From Rutidosis leptorrhynchoides (taxonomy: Eukaryota; Streptophyta; Magnoliopsida; Asterales; Asteraceae), in assembly GCF_046630445.1 (NCBI RefSeq), contig NC_092342.1, forward strand, positions 78,914,001-78,978,000: a DNA stretch of 64,000 bases, read 5' to 3'. Position 1 is the first letter of the stretch. Every line of letters starts with the position of its first letter. The notes under the pieces are model-generated. The model was not told the origin of the DNA and ran no database searches. It saw nothing but the letters and a program-made list of their open reading frames with translations. The position numbers and the translations under genes are program-made. Of this stretch, positions 1-10,161 are shown in pieces.

Positions 1-150
1 TAAGAGATTGTTTCAGCTATGAATGATTCAGCACTGAATGTTGAATCATTCAAAACTATCTGTTTTGTTATTCATAGATCAGAAACAAATGCACTCAATA
101 CTGAATGATTCAAAAACAAACGCGCTGAATGTTTGAATGATTTATAAGTA
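1..150. repeat. CATTCAG-rich MITE-like fragment
   Basis: AT-rich sequence with many direct and inverted copies of CTGAATGATTCAG-like words. The same word family recurs at about 52020-52370. I infer a partial MITE, possibly hAT-type, cut by the window edge. No terminal inverted repeat or target duplication can be defined here. The stretch from 151 to 471 shows nothing further and is probably the 3' UTR and downstream flank of the minus-strand gene that ends at 472. Confidence 0.4.
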
Positions 151-471
151 ACATCATAGCATACAATTGACTATATTTAAAGCATTTATGCTAGTAGCAG
201 TGCCATTAAAACTACCCTAAATGATACAGAATACTACAAAAACCTGAAAACAAGCATAGCTTTCAGGGCACGACTAATATCAATAAGAACAAAAAATCGA
301 CAACTGAATATCCAGGCTTAAACATGCTTAGTTGCTTACTAGTGGCGCATATAATGGTGGCATAACAATTAACTTGTCACACGACTAAAAGCTTTTACAG
401 TACAACTACAAGGAACAAAATGCTACCAATCTCTACCTCATCTAATCTAATCAACCATTAAATGAATTCCA

Positions 472-3400
472 TTACTTTTGATATGCATTATAGGAATAGT
501 ATTGGTAATGCTGACTAATGGTATTTAAGTAATTATTCGCATAATTTGACAAAAAAGGAATTCCTGGTGGATAATATTCGTAACTACTTGCATGATTAGA
601 TATCGAAGGACTGAACTCCCGTCTACATTCTGGCTGCAAATTTGAGTTGTAAGACTGACCTGTGGATAATAAATTAGGAGAAATTGGTACCCTGTGGTTT
701 AACGCACTATTATTACTGTGAGGTTCAAAGCTCGTAGGTTTTGAATGGTTAGCAGCCCATCGTTTTTTATCAGCCTTCGTTGGTATTGGTGCGTTTATTC
801 CAGGGAAACTAACACTCATTTTCCTATCCGGCTGTGTAGGGTTTGTGCTAACACATTTTTCATCTTCTTTAGTATCTCCATTTGCATTTGCATATATTAT
901 TATTCCTGAAGGCTGGTCCTCATCTTCCAAATCTTGTAGTTATAAAAAGAAATAAATCCAGTATTATAAATAACAGGGAAACCATATATATAAAATTACA
1001 TATATAGGAGAAGAACATAGAACTTACCAAGATAACCAGGAGGGTATCCGATTTCTCGCATTCTGTTAAGCCAAGGTGGAGGGTCAAATTCCTGAAAGAT
1101 TACATTCACCGAAGTTTAATAAATTACAACTTTATTTTATGTCTAATAGATATGAATATTGTCAAGTAGGCTGATAACAATAATCGAAAGTTTGATACAA
1201 TACAAGAGACTTTTAAACTTGGATTAATACATAAGCCCAAAGTTGCAAAATTCGCTATTCGGGGATTAATAGGTCAGATTGGAAAGAGTAATCGGTAGTT
1301 CAGGGATTAATCGGGGATTAATCGGATTGTAGTTTATACATTTAAATATTGAATTTTATTAATTATATGTGTAAATGGAAGAAAGCCATAAACATAAACA
1401 TAGAAAATAATTGTCTAAAATTGTTCATTTTGTTCAAAAACTCTAAAGTTTAGTTTAAACTCATGTTAAAAAGTTGACTAATTTTTGACTTTGACCGGCT
1501 TTGATTACCCAATTCAATTTTGACCCATCAAATTAAAAGAGTTTTGTAAAATCGCAACGGACTGCTCATAAAAATGAGTAATCGGGGAGTAATCAGGTTT
1601 TTTGCAACACTGCATAAGACTATGTTTAAATGTTATATATGACATATGATGCAACACATAGAGGGCTAATTTCTTGACTTACCCCAAGGCCTAAAAGTTT
1701 CCTTGCTTCGGGACCAAGACAGCCTGGTTTTAATCCATCAAATTTTCCACCAGGGCTATGTTGGTAATAACGTGTCAGAACACGAGGTGCGGCAGGTCTT
1801 TTATTTTTCAACAGGTACATTCGACGGGCGTTATTCACAACAACTTTGTTATAAGGCTTTGGACACTCCTTTAGTGAGTGATCATACGCATCACAGTTGA
1901 AGCAACGAGAAGCATTCAAAAGATCTGGACTACTGTGATAAATCATGAATGCGATAGTGATAATTTAAAGAAATAATTTGGGTTGATACGTATGAATAAA
2001 AAATGAAGTTTCAAACTCATTAGTAATAGTTACCTTTCCTTGTTAGCAAGCTCATCACCTGACAATAACGCAAACTCGGTACCACGATCATAGATAGGTA
2101 CAGCGTGTTTATTGATAAGAGCATCATCAGTCCTTTGCCTTTTATTCACCTGATTGTCCATGTAAACAGACTTGCATGCACATAATAATAATGTAAGATG
2201 ATAATATAGACTAAAAAGAGTTGGACTACAATAGCATGTTAGGAATGTTTACTCTGCCACATTATTTTCAGTTACATACTCGAACTAAAATACTCATCAA
2301 TCAGATAACTATACTCATAAATAAATTAATATAAAATATTTTACTTTATTTTACATTGGATTCAAAGTAACCTTCAATTTAAGTCAAACAAACGAAAAAT
2401 AAATGAGCAGAGAAATACCAAATCAGCAAAGCGTTAAAGTTAATAAGAATAGATATATAGTCTATACGAGTAACCTAAATACATAGTCTATATGAGTAAC
2501 CTAAATACATAGTCAGTTTGAACTAAAGAAGCAAATAACACATAATAAGGAGAGAATGTTAACCATATCGAATCTTATCAATAACTTATACCAGAAGAAA
2601 ATTGTTAACATTAATAAGACCAAAATAGTTACGTTGATATACTTAGAATAGTATCAGGTATGTAATCTGAAAAAAGTAGATGCACAACAAATTTTTAGTG
2701 GATATTAAGTGTAACAATTGTTGTTTTACCCTCGGACGAACAAAAGTGGTTATAAAACCGACAAATTAAAACCCTTAAAGCAAATACAGATTTGGAACAC
2801 ATACAACAGTATAGATGCATCTAATTTGCAATCGAGTTGCAAACAGAGAATGAATAGAGATGTTGAACATACAATAGAACACGGATTGTCTTTGCCAACA
2901 ATTAGTACAGGAAAGTATATTTCTTCACCAGACACAAAATCTTCTTCTTGACCCTAAAAGAACAAGAAAAAAAAAAGACTTAGCTACTCAATTATCAGTA
3001 TTTAAAGCCCTTATGCATAGTAATTCTTTATATTTATATACAAAAAAAAAAAAAAAAAAAAAAATTATTACCTCAGATGGAGAGCATTCTTGAGCATGCC
3101 ACTCACACCATTGATGTAAAAGTTCTTCAAGCTTGTTTTTGCTCTTCCTAAATCCAAAACCAGATAGTTTGTAACATCAAAACTAATAATTAAAATAAAT
3201 AGCAAATAGAAAGACTGTATCAAATTGCTATCAACCTTGACAAACGTTTGAAGATAACTTGCACAGACGTCTGTTCATCGTTCACCTGCCGCACTCTTTT
3301 AGAACCTGATAAATTGACAGAACGAAAAAATAAATACCAGCAAATACGAACAACAACAGCAAAAAATAATAAATAAATTAGAAAGAAACGGATACAGCTT

Positions 3401-3519
3401 CCATCTGTGTGGCCTTTGACGCTATTCGAACAGTTCTCGTGATTAGTATCTCCTAATCCCAAATCACTACATTCGATACGCAGTTTATTAACCAAATCAT
3501 CTTTAGGAGATGAACTCAT
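472..3519 (-). CDS. ZCCHC8-like CCHC zinc-knuckle / PSP-domain protein, eight coding exons
   Basis: Host gene, 420 codons when spliced. Coding exons on the minus strand: 3519-3396, 3305-3236, 3147-3072, 2953-2873, 2170-2034, 1932-1683, 1091-1028 and 932-472. All junctions fit GT-AG and the exon lengths sum to an exact multiple of three. A CX2CX4HX4C knuckle (CFNCDAYDHSLKEC) lies near residues 173-186. A PSP domain follows at about 216-268, split between exons 6 and 7, with the typical DPPPWLNRMREIGYPPGYL signature. The C-terminus is rich in Asn, Ser and Tyr. PSP plus CCHC proteins of the ZCCHC8 type belong to nuclear exosome targeting complexes that guide decay of aberrant nuclear RNA; that role here is inferred from the family. 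No coding defect is visible. The weakest junction is the end of exon 4 (GTATGT donor at 2872). A hydrophobic stretch that would follow exon 1 if unspliced is intron. Confidence 0.85.
1236..1612. repeat. MITE in intron 6 of the ZCCHC8-like gene
   Basis: A 377-bp block with imperfect terminal inverted repeats: AAAGTTGCAAAA on the left, and the complement of TTTTTTGCAACACTG on the right. It is flanked by CATAAG on both sides (1230-1235 and 1613-1618). Subterminal copies of GGGGATTAATCGG occur near the left end and GAGTAATCGGGGAG near the right. No coding capacity. The form fits a non-autonomous DNA transposon; the superfamily is unassigned because only 6 bp of duplication are clear. Confidence 0.55.
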
Positions 3520-3859
3520 TATATTGTCTGGATCAATAGTCGGTACTCAAACCTGTTACAACCCTGTAACATTCATCACAATGTCATATTTAAGTTTATA
3601 ATCAACAATAGACATCAAAGTTTTGAAATATAAAAAGTGTTTAACCAGATAATTATTCAAATTAACATGTAATTTAGGTCTAATACATCAATAATACGAT
3701 AAATTATACAGCTTTATACACTAATTAGTCAAAGAAGCAGAAATCAAGCTTGCAAAGAAGAACGAAGAAAAAGTAATAGTAGTAACAACGTTGAGTTAGG
3801 GTTTCAAATAAAAAACGAAGATAGTAAGTACCTTTTGGAGGTGGCCGTCAAGGAGAATT
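3520..3859 (-). promoter_or_regulatory. 5' UTR with intron, cut by element A
   Basis: Upstream of the ATG at 3519, an acceptor (AACAG, exon from 3552) pairs with a donor (CAAAAG then GTACTT, exon ending at 3832). This gives a leader intron of about 280 bp, as many plant genes have. The outer leader exon survives for only 27 bp (3833-3859) before the 5' LTR of element A. The ancestral promoter should therefore lie beyond the far side of A, from 51815 on. Splice signals are read from the sequence; the transcription start is unknown. Confidence 0.55.
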
Positions 3860-4315
3860 TGTGCATAATCGGAAGTTATATTTGAGTTCTATTCGTATTG
3901 TATTGTCTTTTTCAGTCATTACGTCATTAATACAATGTGTTTGGATTGTTTAATATGATGACGTAAAATGGTTCGAGCAGTTTGGTTGGCTGTTCAGACC
4001 ATCGACTGATGGTAGAGACCATCGGTCGAGGGACTATTACCATCGGCCGATGGTCACTGTGATTATATATAAATACGGGTTTTGGATTTCATTCTTAGGT
4101 TACACACCCCACACCCTCTAGCCGTTGTTTATTGCTGTGATCCTTGTACCAGACCAAACCCCAACCGAATACAATCATCTAGGCGTCGTTTGTATCAACA
4201 TATTGTTGGTTAAATCGATCCCGAAAGTGTAACTCGTATTCGATTCACCCTAGTTATTGTTTTCCGCCTTTAATCTAGGTTCTACATTTGATCTAAGATC
4301 CAATTAGCACTTACA
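3860..4315 (+). repeat. Element A 5' LTR
   Basis: 456 bp, TG...CA. Compared with the 3' LTR, its first bases are altered and it lacks one palindromic unit. It holds copies of the ACCATCGGCCGATGGT-type palindrome at 3998-4055, then an AT-rich TATA-like stretch at about 4062-4074, and ends CACTTACA before the primer site. Confidence 0.85.
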
Positions 4316-4318
4316 AAG

Positions 4319-4330
4319 TGGTATCAGAGC
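4319..4330 (+). other. Primer binding site, initiator Met tRNA type
   Basis: TGGTATCAGAGC, three bases after the 5' LTR. This is the usual plant copia primer site, complementary to the 3' end of initiator methionine tRNA. Confidence 0.85.
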
Positions 4331-4980
4331 TGAACGTTGCTGATCCAAACGTTTTTGAATCGAATTCATTGTTTTTATTTTAGGGTTTTTGGTCTAAACG
4401 GGTTTTTAATCGAAAGTTGAGATTTTTACGTTTAAATCTTGTGTTTTTGGGTCTATTATTGTTCAAGGGTGTTTTTCTGAAGTTTCTATCGGTTAAGTTT
4501 AAGTCTAGAACGTCAAAATCGATCAAAATTGAAGTTTTTGTCGAAAACCCTAGCTTTTTCTGCCCAGAATTCGTAAGAACAACCCTCGGCCGATTGTCTT
4601 AGACCATCGACCGTTCGTCCCGACCCTCGACCGTACGTCATACACAATCGACCGATCGTCTAGCAGTGAACCGGAGGACAGTCTTTCATAACTTAGATCC
4701 GTTTGTCTTAACCATCGGCCGTTCGTCTCTTGACAATCGACCGATCGTCTTCTACCATCGGCAGATCGTCTGTTCCATCGACCGAAGGACTAAATTTATA
4801 GATTCTGTTACAAAGTCTACACCTCCGACCGATCGTCACTCACCTCCGACCGATCGTCATTGACCTCCGACCGATTGTCACAGACCTCCGACCGATTGTC
4901 TTGTCCATCGGCCGATCCTCTTTGGAGACAGAATCTTTTAATTGCACTTAAGTAATCTTAATCAATCTTAATCAGTCAAA
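4331..4980 (+). repeat. Element A leader with array of CG-rich degenerate palindromes
   Basis: Untranslated leader before gag. From 4583 to 4920 it carries at least a dozen degenerate 20-bp units of the form ACC(A/C)TCG(A/G)CCG(A/T)(T/A)CGTC, many near-palindromic around CGGCCG or CGACCGATCG. They resemble the palindromes in the LTRs of the same element and at 33640-34260. Small open frames across the array are by-products of the repeats. Confidence 0.7.
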
Positions 4981-7900
4981 ATGTCTGACACTAATGAACA
5001 AATGACAAATGAATACAGCGCGTTAGTAATTGCACCTGGACTACAAAAACTGTTACTTAATGAAAGTGAATCTGGATCAGCGAATAAAGTACCTAGACTT
5101 GACAACCTTAAGAATTTCTTGGACTGGAAAGTTAGGTTTGTTATTTACTTAAGCGGTGTCGACTCTAGACGTTGGGAATGTATTGAGAATCCGTATGTAT
5201 GGCCATGTGGAGCAGATGGTGAACCCAAAGAAACTTCACAGTTTAGTCCCACAGAGCGTGAAGAGTACAATCTTGAGTGTAGATGTTATGCTCAGCTAAC
5301 CCAAGCGTTGTCTAAGGAGATTTTTCAGCAATTTAAGAACCGAAACAAAACATCGTATACTATCTGGTTGGCTCTTCAATCAGCAACAGAGGGTACATCT
5401 ACTTATCGTGCGACTAAGGGTAAGGTTTTGAAGGATGAATGGAGGGTGTTTGCAGCTCTTCCATCAGAATCTCTAGAACATACTTTGGAAAGATATCGAT
5501 TATTGGTTGCAGAGATGGCAGATTATGGGATTGAGGTGCCTGATGAAAAGGCAGTAAGGGTGTTGAAAGATGGTCTTCCTGAAAAGTGGGATCATGAGAT
5601 TGAAAAGATTCAGAACAGGTACAGCTCATCAGGTCGTCCGTTGACACTAACAGTTTTTACGTCGAAGTTGATGGAGAAGGACATTCAAGATGAAGCAAAG
5701 AGAAAGAGACTTGGTTCTGTAGCAGCTGCTGCATCATCTTTAGCTTCGTCTTCTGGTACTCATGCTCCACTACAGACAGCATACATATCAGCCAATGCTT
5801 CACAAATGTTTGCACCATCGTCTCAGTCGGGCTACTTTAATGCTAAATTACAAGCTCAAAATTCTACAATTAAGATGATTGAGGATTCTCCGATTCAAGA
5901 GACTTAGACTCAAACTCAAACTCCTGTGTTTCAAACTGAGAATATCAAGAAGAGATCTCGCGAATCTATTCAGGAAGATATGGCATTGGCAGCTATTGTT
6001 GTTAACTCATACAACGATATGATTGGTGGACAAGTGCTTAATAGTCATCTTGAAAATGAAGACTATGATCAGATTGATGAGGACGAGCTTGAGAGAATGG
6101 ATATACTCTACTGTATGGGTAGCATTGTGAAACGCGCTAGAAAGTACTTGAAGAGAACAGGACAAAGATCGTTGAGTTTGAATCGAGATTCGAAATTTGG
6201 TTTTGATATGTCAAAGGTTAGGTGCTACAATTGTGATAAATATGGTCATTTTAAGAAGACTTGCACGAGACCACCCAAGCCTGGTTTTCATGATCCTTTT
6301 CACCAGACAACCATCTCAGTTACACCACAACATGTAATTGTAGAGAAAGAATCTTCGGGTTCTGTTCAATCCAAAGCTTTGACTACAACGTATGCGGATG
6401 AAGTATGTGACTGGTCCATCTCGGTAGATACGCAAAAGGCTAATGTTGTGTTTGTAGGTAAAAGCGAAGCAGAAATTGAAGAGGAAATAATTGTTCGGAA
6501 AAATGCAGGTTGTACGGGTAAGGATAATCCGAATTGCACATGATATGTGTGCAAATGTGATGCTAGGTTGAAGAGAGCAGAAGAGCTGATGAAATTTTGC
6601 TTCAGGAAGAGGATTAAGGATAGGTTGTATGATAAGTTTCGCAAAGCTCAGGACTTATCAGATCTTGAGTTTACTACTGACTCGTCTGATGAAAAAGAAG
6701 GGATGATTTGTCATGTTGGTACTTGGTTCAGAAAGGAGCTGGAACATTTGCTCAACTGTGATCTTAAGAGAGATGATGAGAAGATTTTTACTGTTCAGAG
6801 TCCAGTTTGTGGAGATCAAGGTGAGAGTAAAGGAGGTTATGAGGCTGATTACTCGGATAGTACGAGCTCAGAGTCAGAGTCAGAATCAGATGCAGATTCT
6901 CAGGTTGGAAGAAATGACTATGCATTCATGGCTAACACGCCCGGAAATGATAAGGTATGTATTGACTCAGTTTCTAATTGTTCTAAATGCATTGGTTATG
7001 AACAGGAAATTGAGAGGCTTGAATGTGTTATCACAAAGCTTAATGAGATATCTGTTACATGTGAGACTTGTCCTAAGCTTAGAATTGACCTTAAGAATTT
7101 AAGTTTGGAGAATCAGACTAATAAAAAGAACTATGATGATGCGCTTTTCTACCTTAATAAACAGAAAGACTATGTTGATGTGATTAAGTCTTTAGAAAAT
7201 CAGGTGGGTCACTTAAAATCAACGGTTATAGATGATGGAAAAGTGATTACTATGTATTTGGGACAGATAGAGACTCTTAAGGCAGAAAGGGATTCATTTA
7301 AGTTGAAATACGAGTCTGAAAAAGCTAGGATCGACAATTGGCAGAGGATGTCTTATGTGAAACAGACTTTGAATCCTCCTAAACAGCAGGGTTTAGGTTA
7401 CAACCAGGTTGCCCCGCCACTTTTAGGTGAGTATATTAACAAACTAGTTGAGAAAAGTAAGGGTCCTGTTGTAGAACTAGAATATGGTAAGCCTGAAGAA
7501 ACACCTGTTAAGAGTTCTGTTAAGATAGTTGAGTCGAAGAAGCCTTTAGATGTTGTCTATGAAACAGAGTCAGATACTGATATCGACACTGAGAAAGACA
7601 ACAAACCTTTTGAGCTTGTCACTAAACCAGTTACCATTCTGAAAAATCCTGTTAATGCTGATAAGATGACTGAGAGTCAAAAGGCTCAGTCTAAGAAAAC
7701 TGTGACTCCCAAACAGAATAAGAAGAAGAACACCCAGGGAGTGTCACCTAAGTTTGTCAGTAAGGGAGGAATAGATGAATCAGGTCCTAAGGTAGAACAA
7801 TCACCAACAGGTGCAAGTTCCAAATCTGGGAGTGTGTTGATAGTGCTCCAAATGAACATATATTTAGTAGCAATATCGTTCCAATATGTAAAGTTTTTAA

Positions 7901-10161
7901 ATGTAATTTCCTTATTTTTAGTTGTAATAGTTAAATAAATAAGTGCGAAGACGAAAGACGCAAATCGCTCGAAAATGAAGATTTAAAGACAAAAACGAAG
8001 ATTTGAAAGACCAAAACGTCCAAAAAGCTCAAATGTACAAGATACAATTCAAAAGGTTCAATTTATTGATGAGAAACGTCTAAAAATGACAAGAGTACAA
8101 GTTACAAAACGCAAAGTACAAGATATTAAATTATACGAAAGGACGTTCGAAAATCCGGAACCGGTACCCGAGCCAACTATCAACGCTCGACGCAACGGAG
8201 CTGAAAGTACAAGTCAACTATGCACAAGAATATAATATAATATTTAAATAATTCATAATAAGAATAATAATAAATAATAAAAAGTTGTTAATTGAGCATA
8301 GTTAAGGGGTCATAAGTGAAAATTTCAAATCAACATTTGCCTATAAAATGGAATTCACGTAGTAATGAAAAAGAACACCTTCACTTCATTTTTCTTTCTT
8401 TCCCTCTGTAAGAATATATATATTTATATTTATAATATTAAGTTTAATTTAAGTTTAATAATAATTGGGTTATTGTAAGAAATATTTTACGGGTTTTAAA
8501 GTCAAAACTCTGCCCGTGTAACGCTACGCGATTAATCACCACTGTAAGCTATGTTCTTCCTTTTTAAATTAATGTATCGTAACTAAGTTATTATTATGCT
8601 TATTTGAGCCGAAGTAATCGTGATGTTGGGCTAAAATATTAAGAAGGGGTTATTGAACTTTGGACCATAATTAAGGTTTGGGCAAAAGACCGACACTTGT
8701 GGAAATTGAACTATTGACTATTAATAGATGGGGGGTATTGTCTAATTGAGTGACAACTCATTGGAGTCTGTCGAACCTATCTTCAAATTAATTAACCTAA
8801 TAATTAATAATGATTATGGTTGTTCTATTTAGTGATGTTCATATAGAATCTGTTATAATCATTTAATTAATCAATTGGGTTGGGTAATTGATTATTCATT
8901 ATGATCAAGTGGATGAATTAATATTCATATTCATAAACTAATTAAAACAGGGGTGGATTACATACAGTGATAACTGGTGTAATTGTTGACAGAAGTGATA
9001 ACTGCGTCACAGTTTAAATCCTTAATCAGTTGGAATATTTGACTTCGGGTATAAGGGTAATTTGACGAGGATACTCGCACTTTATATTTATGACCGATGG
9101 ACTATTATGGACAAAAACCAGATAGACGTATCAAATAAACCAGGACAAAGGACAATTAACCCATGGTAATAAATTAAAATCAACACGTCAAACATCATGA
9201 TTACGGAAGTTTAAATAAGCATAATTCTTTTATTATATTTCTCATCGTATCTTTATTTACTGTCATTTTATTACTCGCAATTTTATTTACTGTCATTTTA
9301 TTTATTGTCATTATTTTACGCACTTTAATTATCGTCATTTATCTTTACGCTTAAAATATAGAATCGACAAACCGGTCATTAAACGGTAAAACCCCCCTTT
9401 TATAATAATATTACTACTTATATAATTATATATATTTTGTATAAATATAGTTAAAAATATAGTAAGTATCACCAGCTCCCTGTGGAACGAACCGGACTTA
9501 CTAAAAACTACACTACTCTACGATTAGGTACACTGCCTATAGTGTTGTAGCAAGGTTTAGGTATATCCCATCCGTAAATTAATAAAACTTGTGTCATATT
9601 TTGTAGTATTTTGTATTAAAAATAATACTATTTCGTACCCTCACGCTACATCATCATGTGTCCAAGTATGTTCCGCCTGGTCGTCGACAGACTGTTAAGC
9701 AACAAGTCTCGTCATCCCCTACGACTAGACAACATATTGAACCACAAAGGAGACAGTTTTCACCAATTAGACGCAAATTGTTTAATTCTCATGATTTTGA
9801 TAATGTTAACTGCTTCAATTGTGGGAGGTTGGGACACAGGGCTATGAATTGTAGACCCATTCGACAGACACCAAGAAGGAAGGTTGATCTTAGTCCAAAT
9901 CGTTCCTTTAATAGGAGATCACCTTCACCAGTGTTTAAGTCTTTTTCTGTGCAAACAAATGATAAAAAGGTTTTTCAAACTAATGATTATTATAGAAAAC
10001 CATTACCGAATAACACAGTTTGGAAACCTAAATCAGAAGTTAAGAGTGTTCAAAATCCTGAAGGTCCTTCTGGATCTAAAGGACAATGGGTGGAGTTGCC
10101 AGTTGTTGGTGTTGATGGGAAACCCACTGCCATTAGGGCATGGGTGGCCCTTTCTAACTAA
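4981..10161 (+). pseudogene. Element A gag, interrupted by solo LTR B
   Basis: Long copia Gag of about 1,119 codons, counted after leaving out 7838-9661 (B plus one copy of its target duplication). In order: a capsid-like N-terminal region (4981-5900), a CCHC knuckle CYNCDKYGHFKKTC near 6223, a charged coiled-coil region with an acidic Ser-Glu stretch (6550-7400), Lys/Pro-rich sequence, and a second knuckle CFNCGRLGHRAMNC near 9808. In-frame stops lie at 5905 (TAG) and 6541 (TGA); the frame ends at 10159 (TAA), after which the protease continues in the same frame. B entered at TGTGT (7833-7837 and 9657-9661), and the gag frame resumes exactly across it. Length and coiled coil fit SIRE-type Gags. 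Not functional as it stands. Confidence 0.8.
7838..9656 (+). mobile_element. Element B: solo LTR of an Athila-type gypsy element
   Basis: 1,819 bp, from TGATAGTGCTCC to CTACATCATCA, flanked by perfect TGTGT duplications. It matches the LTRs of element C (reverse orientation here) at low to moderate divergence and resembles the LTR of G. There is no internal region, so it is a solo LTR left by LTR-LTR recombination. The 3' part holds the motif GGAACGAACCGGACTTACT shared with C and G. Short open frames inside it are not genes. Confidence 0.9.

Noticed and set aside
3220-3519. 99-codon frame with a hydrophobic, membrane-like segment
   Set aside because: The hydrophobic part is intron 1 of the ZCCHC8-like gene; GT-AG signals and frame continuity support splicing.
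4417-4863. Two small plus-strand frames before gag of A
   Set aside because: They lie in leader and palindrome-array sequence and have no recognisable domain.
4583-4920. Repeat array resembling a CRISPR
   Set aside because: Units are degenerate palindromes without uniform spacers, lie in a plant retrotransposon leader, and have no cas-like genes nearby.
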